Made by a program: the position numbers and the translations under genes. Below, one piece after another: positions 20,086 to 31,239 of a stretch of 64,000 bases of DNA. This stretch comes from Bimastos eiseni (Eukaryota > Annelida > Clitellata > Crassiclitellata > Lumbricidae). Within the stretch, counting starts at the first letter, position 1, and each line of letters starts with the position of its first letter. The notes under the pieces are model-generated. The model saw only the letters and a list, made by a program, of their open reading frames with translations, was not told the origin of the DNA and searched no databases. Location: positions 7,952,598 to 8,016,597 of the forward strand of contig OY365810.1 in the NCBI GenBank assembly GCA_959347315.1. Direction: 5' to 3'.

Positions 20086-20750
20086 ATTGTAATGATAATA
20101 TCTCTTTCTATCAATTGAATATCAATGAGCAAAGCGTGCAAATCGATTGAAACAGTACTGTGCCAATAGGTTGGTAGGACCAGTTCAGATTGTTGATATG
20201 TGAGGACGTCAAGAATAAGAATTGAACCGAAATACGAATACACTTTAAAATTCTTTAGTATTTGTTTGTAGCATTCCAACCAAAGCCTTGCTTACTTTGT
20301 TAACAAATTCATTGAACTAGCATCAGCATACTTGAATCAATACAACTTTTTCTTACTTACCATCTGAAGAAAATGTTAAAACAAGGAAGTAAAGTTTGAT
20401 GCATTGAAACTGTTGGGCATTGAGGTATATTGTTGAACCTCAAGATTTAAGTGGATTAAAGACGCTGTATAAATGGGCCATTATAAAGGCATTATATACT
20501 GGTATAGGTACATAATACAACGCTTGAGAATGCAGATAATAACAGGTTTGAACCTAGATTTATGCTATATTAATAATTATATCTTAACACAAATATCAAT
20601 GACATAATTATATGAATTCTCTTTAGGTAAAATATTATTTGAGCGTCGTAAATTATTGCCGTTGTTTGAAACATGTATTTAGCTAAGAATCCTGCATAAA
20701 TGGAAGCTGAATTACGTTTAACTGGGGGCTGGATTGATGAAAATTTTTAT
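20086..20750. other. non-coding, nothing recognised
   Basis: AT-rich sequence without significant open frames or repeats that I recognise. Confidence 0.5.
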
Positions 20751-20754
20751 TTTT

Positions 20755-20960
20755 TTAATTTCCGAAATTTGATGCCGTTCTTCTTCCAACATCTTTTACT
20801 CAGAAGTCCATACACACGCCTCGACTGCGCAATTGCAGTTGTACTGCATAGCAATGGTGCGCGAAGGACTTGCTCAACGGTCCCTACACAGTGACGCCTA
20901 GGACTCACTGAACGTTATCTGCTGACCGCTCTAACCGATCGGCCACTGTGCCACACAATT
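20755..20960 (-). mobile_element. tRNA-derived SINE
   Basis: On the minus strand the 5' end reads 'gtggcacagtggccgatcgg' followed by 'ttagagcggtc', an A-box-like start as in the SINEs at 50.9 and 51.6 kb. The shared body 'ggcgtcactgtgtaggga' and 'agtccttcgcgcacc' follows. The B box is degraded and the 3' tail diverged. Confidence 0.65.
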
Positions 20961-22555
20961 TATGTTTAACTGGGAGCTAGAACGATGTAAATAATTCTGT
21001 ATTACAAGAATTTGAATTGATATTGAGATTTCTGCCTACACGGTGGCGAAAATGATAAAAGGATTTCCACCGAAATGGAAGCAAGAATATCGAGAAAGAG
21101 TCTACTTAATATAAAATTTTCATTTCTATCTAGCTTCTATTTACTCATGATTCTTTTCTTCACTATATGATTCCATGATTGCATAAGAAGGACATCTTTT
21201 CGTTAGTCCAACTTCCATTTTAGCACAATTTTTCATCAATCCAGCTTTCATTTAGGCATGCTTCTTCCTATCAATCCAGTTCCCAGTTAAACAAAAATGT
21301 TTTTCATCAATCCAGCTCACAGTGAAACGGACTTCGGTTCACCAATCTCGCTTCTACGTGTACTACCGACGCTAACGATGCTTAACCTGATATACCATGG
21401 AGAAAAACTATTTAGTACGCTATTTGTTAACATAAGTAATATACGACGCTAATATTAAATTTCGTTTAACTTTCTTCCATATTAAGTTATATGCAGATGC
21501 TAAGCAAAACGTCTCCTATAGAAAATTCGTGTAATTTATTTTAAATTGTTTTTAGATTATTCGTAAACAAACTTATGAAATAAACCGCATGACAAAATAA
21601 GCAAAATACGCGCCAAGTTATTAATTGTTTAATGTGTTCTATGCTTTTGTTTCTTCTCCTGGCAAAGTTTGTTGATGTTTAACTATAACAAATTTAAAAT
21701 CCTGCCATAATAATATTTCGCAAAACACTTTTGTTCAAAACTGAACTTCTCTAATTTAAAAAAAACTTTTATTCGGCATATCACAACAACGTCATATCCG
21801 TAGGAGCCAATCTGTGTCACTGCTTACAGCATTACAACTAATTATTTGTATTGCTATCGCCAGTTTGCAAGCTAGATTATAAGAGGACACTTTATACATT
21901 TTATAAAGTGACCGATATAGAATCTTTAAAAAATCTGTTCACACTGGAAGTTTACCGCGAAACCTCTGTCGTTACCTCACGGAACACTAGGGTTCCGCGG
22001 ACTAAGTTGGGAAACACTGCATTAACTGATCCTAGAAAACGTAAAATTTGGAATTTTACATAGAGTTAAGCTGCACGCATCTTGGATATACGTTGAGCAC
22101 AAGTCAACCAGTTCCATGAAAATTTAACAGTCTGCCACGCGCGATCGCCAGAAATGAGCGCGAACATAAAATTATTTCATTAGTCTGTTGAATGTAATGT
22201 GTGTCCAATCATAGTATGCAAATGCCACAACAGAATGCTTCAGGATGACACTAAACATCTACATTAATTAGATGCATCGACGGTAATTAATGGGCTCTTT
22301 AATGTGTAGCTGTGGTCACCCGAGCTTATAGATGAAGCAGACCTATAGAAACAGATACACTGATACACAAGGACCACAAGGTCGTCTTAGGTCTCATTGA
22401 TATACATGTTGAACCATTTATGATCAGTTTATCAGTTTGAACCGTTTATCTGATTACAGAGTCCAAATAAAAAGTACACTGTCACAGATAAATTTTATCA
22501 ATAACAAAATACGATCAAATTATTTCAACACTGCGTGAATGGGGTCTGATGTTGG
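20961..22555. other. intergenic with 'catcaatccagct' repeats
   Basis: No gene. 21170-21350 holds several degenerate units of about 45-55 bp built on 'ttttcatcaatccagctccc', alternating with 'agttaaac'. The same unit recurs at 25545-25720 and in the core of the MITE at 38530-38700. The remainder is AT-rich. Confidence 0.5.
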
Positions 22556-22559
22556 AATG

Positions 22560-23465
22560 AAAATGTCTGCCTTTTGTCAGGCTTACTGTCTCAAGCTACA
22601 GATACCCTAACTGCCTGGATGTCATCAAATCGAATGCGACCTAATCCGCAGAAAACTGAATATATTTGGCTTGGTACCCACCAGCAGCTGAACAAGTTCG
22701 ACTTGGGCTCTCTGTCTTCTGAATTTCCTAACTTTGCATTCTCCACCTGTGTCAGGGATCTGGGGGTTGTTCTGGATCAAGAACTGTCTTTTGTGAAGCA
22801 CATTTCTGCATTGCCTAGTTCCTGCTATTATTTCTTGCGCCAGTTGCGGGTTGTTTCCCGCTCTCTCTCCTCATCTTCTGCTGCCACTTTGGTTCATGCC
22901 TTTATCGTTAATCGATTAGATTACTGTTCCTCTCTCTTCTGTGGGCTCCCTCAGGAGCCCACTTGTAGGTCCGATTGCAACCCTTGGAGGGGGTTCAAAG
23001 GGCTGCAGCTCGTTTGATTGGTTGTGTTCCTAAATTTGGCCACATCTCTACGTACATGCGGGGCGTCCTTCACTGGCTTCCGGTTAGGCAGCGCATTCAA
23101 TATAGAATCTCCTCTATTGTCTGGCACTGTGTTGTGGGCAATGCGCCTGTCTATCTTAGGATCTGTTCACCTTAACTTCGGCTTCTTCTGATCGCCGATC
23201 ACTTCGCTCGGCATCTAGAGGCGGCTTTGTTGTTCCACATGCTCATACCGCAACCAGGTAAAATAGAGCTTTTGCAATTGTGGGTCCTCGCGTGTGGAAC
23301 AGCCTCCCATCTGACCTGCGCTCTTTCCCGCGCGACCTGTCTGGCTCTTTCTATAAACTTCTCAAGACTTCCCTTTTTGACCGGGCCTGGGTCAGGAGCG
23401 CCTCTGAAAAGTTATATTGAAGAGGCGCTATATAAATTGCATTGATTGATTGATTGATTACTGCC
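22560..23465 (+). mobile_element. L2/CR1-type LINE 3' end
   Basis: The plus strand reads, with two frame changes, the C-terminal half of a LINE polyprotein: 'DTLTAWMSSNRMRPNPQKTE', 'CVRDLGVVLDQELSFVKH', 'LVHAFIVNRLDYCSSLFCGL', 'LEGVQRAAARLIGCVPKFGH', 'GVLHWLPVRQRIQYRISSIV'. It ends in 'gaggcgctatataaattgca' and (ATTG)n, the typical 3' microsatellite of this group. It is 5'-truncated and inactive. Confidence 0.9.
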
Positions 23466-24540
23466 TCTAGGGGTTGCTGGCTGCTCGGGGACGCCTTCCG
23501 AGGTTACATTGGCTAATCCTACTTCCGGTCCTACTCCATAGCCTACGGGCCATTTTCCCTACAGTCGCCGACTACGTCTTAGACACGGAGTCAGGGCTTC
23601 TCGCCCATATGCTCCTGTCGGCTCTATCTCAGATCCATGCATAGTGAGGGCCCCAGTGTGCACCACAGGATTACCTCGTGCCAGATTGGACATAATACCC
23701 GTGACCTCGGGGCTGATTGTAGCGATCACCCGCTGAGCGGATGAAACACCTGGGCTGGAATGGTCCCTATGAGCAGACTGATTAATATTTCTCTCCATAG
23801 GGCTCCTCACTATGACCACTTAATTATTTTAAAGTTCAACGAAATTTGTGTTTTCAATAATCAAACAGTCTTTATTTACTGCAATTAATCCTCAGCTGCC
23901 CGCTGCAGGTTTACAATCATTATTCACTATTAGTCTTTATTTACTGCAATTAATCCTCAGCTGCCCGCTGCAGGTTTACAATCATTATTCACGATTATAC
24001 GGCAAACAAACACAATTTCTAATTTACCAAAATCAAACAAACCCCTAAAACAGCAATACTTTTGTATAGTTATGTTTTGTCAGAATTTATCCAACTTTCT
24101 CAGCTACTCTGTTCTCTATTCTTCCTAAAACAGCGCTATACAAACGTACACCAGCCGAACGCCGTCAGTTACAATGCATTTGCGCTATCGTCAGCTCTGG
24201 CCAAAAGTTAATCACACTTATTTTTGTGAAAATTCGAAGTTTTCACACTGCACTTGCACCACACAAGTCTTAATACTTCCCTTTTTAATTTCGCTACGTT
24301 TTCTACACGGAAGCTACTCGCGAATATGACTTTTTATGAACTTTTACCGACTCGTCAACCTCCAACCTTCTAGAAAGACCGAAGAACTTCCACAACTAAA
24401 ATGGCCGCTCACGCGACACCTAGACAATAGAAAAATAGGTGGCACCTCAAGCGACTACCTCGCGAGCTTCTATAATTTGTATAGTGCCTCTTCAAGCGAA
24501 ATTCGCCAGAAGTGCCTCCTATAAAACAGAATAGTTCTGA
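23466..24540. other. unrecognised, with a 63-bp tandem duplication
   Basis: Comparatively GC-rich at first. 23872-23990 holds two direct copies of a block with 'gcaattaatcctcagctgcc' and 'cgctgcaggtttacaatcat'. A minus-strand frame (23559-23819) and short plus frames show no family resemblance. Possibly an unidentified LTR or other element. Confidence 0.4.
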
Positions 24541-27500
24541 ACAATAATTACCGTATTGTTTTTACGAAGCAAGTGTATGCCTATAGGTTAAAACGATTGC
24601 CTGGCGATAACAGAACAAATGGCAATTAGTTAATGTATCCTACCCTGTGGTTCATGGCATCTGCTCTTTGAATGTAAACCTGCCTAGTCTTTCATCACAT
24701 ATTTTTCCCAGAAACTAGAACAGAACATTTTACTTCGGTTCATATCCCGCACTACACGTATGACATGGTAATAATCCTTAGATACATATCTGCCATGCAC
24801 TTATGGGTTGCAAAATGTAGCTCTACTTCCTGTTATATTAATAGCGTTCGAGTGTTGGCGATAACTTGGCCGTGTTGAGTATCATATTGGCAGATAATGA
24901 GTTCACAGTTCGTCTGAAGCCCTCAATATCTGTCTTCAGCCAAGAACTCAAGGAGTTTCAAATGAACTTTGATGAAGTAATTCTCAACCTTAGCCTTTCT
25001 TGTGTGCTCTAGAATTTATTACGCATGTTGGTAGATATCTCGAAGTCTTTGCCATTAATTGTTTGACAAAGGCCTCCAATTTGATAAAGCTCCAGTAGCA
25101 ACGTCATGATTAGTTGGTGTCCCACCGGATCATTCTAGTCTTTGTAGGCTAGACATTTTTGTAGTTGTAACAAGTTGGCATATGTTACTGCTAAGACTGT
25201 TCTCTAATCATGGTGCTTTGTAGCATGTGCTAGTAGTTCTAGTCCTTGTTAGTTTACAATTAGATATATCATTGCGTTTCTGATCATTTTTATTACTAAT
25301 GATGAACATCAGCAATTAATACTGACAATAAATTTGCGTACTGCTTGGTGACTATCAATGCACCATGACATAACATTAGCAAAGTAGTTATAAAAGTAGT
25401 TAACTACTTATGTGGTAGTTACAAATGTAGTTATAATTACTTGTCATCTAAAGTAATTAAGTAATAGTTATAACTACAAATTTTGAAAGTAGCTAGGAAG
25501 TAGTTTTAACTACTAGTCAAGTAGTTGGTGCCATTTAGGCATAATTCTTTTCATCTTAATCAGTCGAAGATCCATTCAAGCATGATTCGCTTCATCAATC
25601 TATCTGCCTTATGACAACATTCTGTTCATCGATCCAACTTCTAGATAAAAAGAATTTTTTTCATCCATCCAGCTCCCATTTGAACGGCATTCTTTTCATC
25701 AACAGTTTGGATGAGTTGTTTCTTACTTCCTTACTGCAATGTAACTATCAGCGCTCTATTTACATGTGAGTGCATTAAGGGCGGCCATGTTGTTTATTAA
25801 AGGGGACTGTATTCTTCGCATTTACCCGCGACGGTAACGGATGGTCAAATATAGGCCCTAATATTATGGGAAGACGCGACGTTGCAACAAGATTATCTAG
25901 AGCAAATATGTTCTACAACAGAAAGATAGTAAAGTGTCCGCCATATTTACGAGAGCCTACACGGAGAGCGGGAAAAAACGAACATCTAGATTAGAAGAAC
26001 TACAATAATTTGTGCAATCATTTGCACATTTTAATCATATATGAAGAAATTTCAGTTAGATGATAATAGGGAGGTTATTTATCACTTTTTAGTCATAATT
26101 TGTGTTAAAAAGAACTGTTATTCTGATTTCGGCGAAAATATTGTATTACTATTCTTCAGCGAACGCCATGTAGTAACAAAAAACGTCACTGAAATGCGGT
26201 AATTGTGACGTCAATATGTATCCGGTACAGCGCATGATAATAAATATAATTACTAATATGGGTCATTAGTTAGGAGCAAATTACTGTTAGTCTGACAGAA
26301 TTTTTAATATTTGGTACTGGTGGTTTATCCAGAGTTTAGCGACAGCTTTTGACAACAAAAGTTGTTGCCGTTGACAGAAATTTCTTAGCATATTGCAGCA
26401 CTTATAGCTCTTAATTTCTCAAGTAATTTTAAGGTTTCGTGTTTTTAATTTTACATTGTAATACAAAGGCCATCTGGGAACATTGTCGTAAGTAGGCTAC
26501 TGTTTTTCATCATATTGACCCCTTTCTCATTCCCGAATGTCGCTTAATCCAATCGACCTGCAAAATCGGGGACGCATTTAGCCAAACTGTTCCACCGACG
26601 TATACTAATTTGTTGCAAACTTTTCAATTAATTATGGTCTTAACAAGGCAGAACTGTGAGAGCTTACACTAATTTAATGTGTCGACTTAGGCCTATATCT
26701 GATGAAACGTGACTTCGTAAATGTTTGACGCCACAAACGTTCCAGCTATCGTCTACGGCGTCTGTCATCAGAAGCAGATGAACATAACTCTGGCTCTTAA
26801 ATTAAAGGGATTTACCTATCATGGGGATCAGTAGGCCTAACTGAAGTTGAACATCCAGCCCATTAGCTCTTTGTGCTCGAGATAACCACAACAGTGAGGC
26901 CGAGAAATCATGATCATGTCCATCTTAAGCAATTTAGGCGAAGACTAAACAGTCTTTTGTAATTTTGAGGCAATTCAAATTGGAATACAATATTTACGAG
27001 GTAATTATAATGTGGTCCGAAAGATGCAACACAACAGGAGTAACTGTTTTATGAATGAGTTATCCGGATATCCAAGCCACTGTGGTTGTTTTGTATACGA
27101 ACGCCAGTCAATTGTTTCAAGCAAATACTTTCAACATTTCACGAAACGTTAATTCAGACAACTTAGGTACGTGTAGACCTAGCGATAAGGAGTAGCTTCT
27201 CTTCACAGGCTGCGCCTGCAACATGATATCTATATCATATCTTCCTCCTCAACCTTAAGTTATTTTGAAGTCTGGAACGCCTCTTACTTCGTAGCTTGGG
27301 GGAGGGATATATAAATTCACAGCTGAATGGGTGATTGAGTGAATAGGACGAATATTTGGGTTATTTAAAATAACTGTAGGCTTATCAGAAGGAAAAATAA
27401 ATCAATATTATATTAAATGAGCTGTTTCTGTTTTACAGCATGTTACAAATGCAACAACTCAGATAAACAACTGTAGTTTCTGCCCGATCTTTTGTCGTCT

Positions 27501-27594
27501 GATCGGATTATGATTGAACGTGTACCGTCTGTAATGGATTGCTGGTCACCGCTCGTGTTCCATTAGATGATATCACTAATAATGACCACAATAA
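24541..27594. other. 3-kb intergenic region without genes
   Basis: No open frame of note. 25380-25530 is a self-complementary patch of repeated 'tagttataactac'-like words. 25545-25720 carries the 'catcaatccagctcc' repeat. The rest is AT-rich unique-looking sequence. Confidence 0.5.
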
Positions 27595-27770
27595 TAGGAA
27601 TGACAATACTACTACTACTAATACTAATAAATTTTATTAATTTATTATTATTGTTATTATGATTATTATGATTATTATTATTATTATTATTGTTATTGTT
27701 ATTATTATTATGACAATTATGGGACGGTTATTATAGAAATTACAATACTGCTACGGCTTACACTTCCGAT
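27595..27770. repeat. (ATT)n/(ACT)n microsatellite
   Basis: 'actactactaatactaata' passes into TTATTA and ATTGTT repeats for about 150 bases. Confidence 0.9.
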
Positions 27771-28089
27771 AATAATAAAAAATACTACCACTTATTCTCC
27801 ATCTTTCACCAGCATCCATACGCGTATATCATGTCGTTACTACACCATTGAACAACATTTTTCTCACACTGTGGTTGCTGTTTTGGATTAAAATTAATAT
27901 TGAAATTGATTCAATAAAATGTTCACATAGATGTACTCAAAGTCTCTAGCTTATCAACATTTTCACCTTCTGAAGTGATGGCGTTTTCCCCATTTTTACA
28001 AAATACGATTCGCTTGTCATTCGTGGCATAAATATATACGCGGATTCCGCATGTGCCATGAATGAGCATAATAATGTGATGGAATTAGA

Positions 28090-29010
28090 CATTATATTAA
28101 TTCTCCGTCTGGCGAATGCATTGATTTTTCAGTCGCTTAGATTACTGAAACTCGCTGTAGGCCTACCAATTAGTCAGGCCAACAGAGGCTGCGGAAGGTC
28201 ATAACTTTTTGGAAAGGACCAAAACCGATATATTCAAAGATGAACAATTTAAAGTGCTTAAATATTTGAATCAAGCTCTTGTTAAGCAAATTAGGCTCAT
28301 GTGTTTTAAAGCTTTGAACTCTTGCCAGTCACAACACTTATAATCTGTTCTTATTTCCCAAATTAAGTGCTCAAATTTTGCCGGATCTCACCGAAACTGA
28401 GATCAGGTTCCTCGGATATGAGATCCGCCGCCATAATAGTAGGCCTATCACTGTAGTGTCACCTAAAATGTTTCTGTTTACAAGAATTTACCACAAGTTA
28501 TACATTTAGTTTCACACATTTCACACATTTTACGCTTTGACCAAACCAAGTAGCAAAGAGCGAATGTAGGGATCTTAGATTTGCAAAAATAGTCTTCAAT
28601 TTTGGATTAGAAACAAATTGAGAACCGACGTCTCTGCAAGAGCAATTTAACCAGCGCTAAGATTCATCATTATGAAAATCTCTTTTCAAAATACTATTTT
28701 ATTTCGTACTTTCAAAATACTAACTTATATAAGTATTTTCAATATACCTTTGAAAAGTGTTTTGCCTTTCATTTTGTAAATGCGTTTCTAATTTATTTTG
28801 CCTCTCACTGATAAGAACTGAATACTGTTTACAAGAGACAACAAAATACTTGCCTTAATTTTAAAGCGTCATACTTTGCTTTACAGCAGAGGCTGAGTAT
28901 CATGGCTACAACCATCACATATCTGTACTTCATTGCTTAAAGCGACGACGATACTCCGTTTAGCTAATGAAAGTATAAAACAGTCATCCGGTGTTAGAAT
29001 GGGGCCATTC
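28090..29010. repeat. duplicated 0.9-kb block (partner 31880-32790)
   Basis: Direct copies share 'gtgatggaattagacattat', 'cactcgctgtaggcctacca'-like and 'cttgccagtcacaacact' words over about 900 bp. Each copy ends with the Ig-gene signal-exon/promoter block. A 91-codon frame in the second copy (32084-32359) is not preserved in the first and is not taken as a gene. Confidence 0.8.
28876..28933 (-). pseudogene. orphan Ig-receptor signal exon (copy D)
   Basis: The ATG at 28933 opens 'MKYRYVMVVAMILSLCCKA', a good hydrophobic leader in line with exon 1 of genes A and B, preceded by the conserved 5' flank. At the expected donor the GT is replaced (GCAA|AGTATG); a GT one base later would give the wrong phase. 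No Ig exon follows toward lower coordinates. It looks like a promoter-plus-leader relic created by the 0.9-kb duplication. Confidence 0.6.
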
Positions 29011-29324
29011 AGATATACATATATGTGCAAATATTTTGACTTCTTGACTTCATATCTGGCGACGGAGCTGAGAACGAATTGAAGATGGCGCAAAGAGATT
29101 CCAGATGCACGCCCAATTGTCGAAGATGACCCAAGCAAACAACTGGCTTTGGCTGATTTTACATATCGCGCATCATGATCCAAAATATGCCCATGCCATT
29201 CATGTAGATTTGCGAGCTATAATATTGAGCATCCAATATGCTTCCCTCCCCTCACAGCGGACACTGACGGCATGGTCTGACCCGCTGCATCAATTTCGGA
29301 CTGGAAACAGCATGACGTTGAGTT

Positions 29325-29329
29325 CAGTA

Positions 29330-29365
<36 letters not shown>

Positions 29366-29366
29366 G
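29325..29366. repeat. (CAGT)n microsatellite by pseudogene C
   Basis: About ten CAGT units, one interrupted by 'aagt'. The position relative to the Ig2 remnant matches the longer tracts in genes A and B. Confidence 0.85.
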
Positions 29367-29469
29367 GTAGGACAGTGTTGATTTGTCTTTTAGAGCTTTA
29401 AAAGACAAATAATTAATATAAACGTTAAGGGTTCAAAAGATCAAATCCCTGAAGAACAACTCACATCAA

Positions 29470-29796
29470 ATATTTATGACGTCAAAGGAGCAACTGTAAT
29501 TGTTCTCGGATGATCTCCTTGTTTGGCAAATAAACGAAGAGTTGTCCAGAGACAGTACACTTTCATAGTCATTGCATAGGACCTATGGGTGACCTCATTA
29601 TTACTGAATGTATTGTTGAGCAGGACGTCCTTCTGTAGAGAATTGATTATCACCGTTCGTTTTCGAAGAATATGTTAAATGTTCTCATGATATGTTATGC
29701 TGCATGAAAGTTTGATTTCCTTTGATTCAATGTCGCAATTGTTTGGTCCAATGACTCCATCTGAATTCATATTGGATTTGCAGACCAGATCATCAC
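29470..29796 (-). pseudogene. pseudogene C Ig2 exon, distal copy
   Basis: Acceptor 'aattttag' equivalent at 29797-29799. The reading starts 'DDLVCKSNMNSDGVIGPNNC' and goes on to 'SCSITYH', then a deletion in the 'GNTLPILQW' region causes a stop. The rest is recognisable out of frame. Confidence 0.75.
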
Positions 29797-30031
29797 CTAA
29801 AATTTATTTAATCGATATATTTAAAAACAAATTTCTTCAATGACCTATATTCTATGTTTCCTAGGTTAACCCACCCATCGTATATCTGAATAAAACGTTT
29901 GTTGAAATGATATATTTGCTTAGCTAGCATCATTTTAAGATTTAATACCAATGAATAGAAATTATTTAATGTATTGAAGCTCCGAGCAATCTTACCCCAA
30001 TGTTTATTCTCCCTGTTTTGCATTATGAGAT

Positions 30032-30251
30032 TGTAGAGGTGACCCTATTGTTACTGGATGTAACGCTAAACTGTGTATCTATAAAGAATTGATTGTCACC
30101 AATCGCTTTCCACTGGAAAATAGGTAAAGTGTTCCCATGATATGTTATGCTGCATGAAAGTTTGATATCCTCTGTATGGTCCAATGATAGCAACTGTTTG
30201 GTCCAATGACTCCATCTGAATTCATATTGGATTTGCAGACCAGATCATCAC
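30032..30251 (-). pseudogene. pseudogene C Ig2 exon, proximal copy
   Basis: The same start as the distal copy ('DDLVCKSNMNSDGVIGPNSC'), then an internal repeat of 'ggtccaatga' shifts the frame. The exon is truncated at its 3' half. Upstream intron words ('tttatttaatcgatatattt') are repeated before both copies, so exon plus flank was tandemly duplicated with about 455-bp spacing. Confidence 0.75.
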
Positions 30252-30936
30252 CTAAAATTTATTTAATCGATATATTTAAAAAAATTTCTTCAATTGCTGT
30301 TATTCTATTTTACCTACAGTGACTCTAAAGCTGTGTATCAACTCATCGTCATTTTTTTGAAATTGTGTATTGCCTAAGTGTCTTCATTTTCAGATTCATT
30401 ATCAATAAATTGAATTTCTGCAATATATTGAAATTCCAAGCATATTTATCCTGGTGTTTATTCTCCCTTTTTGCACTTAATTTTGCAATTTTGCATTATG
30501 AGATCGTGCATGGCAGCCACAGATTGCATAATATTATGGAATCTGAGTTATTAGAAGTGCTCTGCATTATCAGCACACGTGGCTGCACAGACCCATATAA
30601 TTGAGTTTTATCGCCAAAAAAGACTAAATAAACAATTTCTAACCACTGGGTAGAAAAAGATTATATTGGTTCCAAAAACTGTTGACCTACCAAATGTTGA
30701 AATTAAAAAAATTGAATTTTACCTTTTGTGTAGGCCGGCTAAAGCAAAAGACCGAAATTTTTTCAGATTTGAGCGCTGTTGTGATAAATATCCTGGCCTA
30801 CCAATTGTTGAAACAATTGACAGTGATTTAATATCACACACATTGACATTATGCAACTAGAATTATTATAAAATGATTTAAGCCTATGAGCACTATCACC
30901 ACGTAGTTTATGCACTGAAGCGTCCTATTCACGTTA
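30252..30936. other. intron remnant of pseudogene C
   Basis: AT-rich, no gene. Short frames at 30365-30604 and 30666-30860 are not conserved in genes A or B. Confidence 0.5.
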
Positions 30937-31230
30937 GCCGTTCTCTGTCCACCAAATCCTTCGTTTTCCACGCATTCCTATTTTCCAGCATCTGATGGTT
31001 GAACTTAACGAATGACTAAATTGCTGGCTCATGTGGATGCAGTCAATTTCAATCGAAAACCTGCCATCATCACACGACTCTAGAATAGCTATTCCGGTGA
31101 AAACATAAAAGTCTCATTTGACGCCATTGGATTAGATCAGCATACAGCGAGGTCGAACAATTTATATACATGTAAGTTGAGTCATTGATCTTAACTTCAG
31201 TGTCGCGAGGAATCATGTTCAAACGTGTAT
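30937..31230 (-). pseudogene. pseudogene C Ig1 exon
   Basis: Acceptor 'tatattag'. It reads 'TRLNMIPRDTEVKINDSTYM', then 'NCSTSLYADLIQWRQ' (ATA between M and N), then shifts frame through one extra base. The DxGxYxC region is still visible in another frame. The 3' end is fused to downstream intron sequence by deletion, and no donor remains. Confidence 0.8.
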
Positions 31231-31239
31231 CTAATATAA

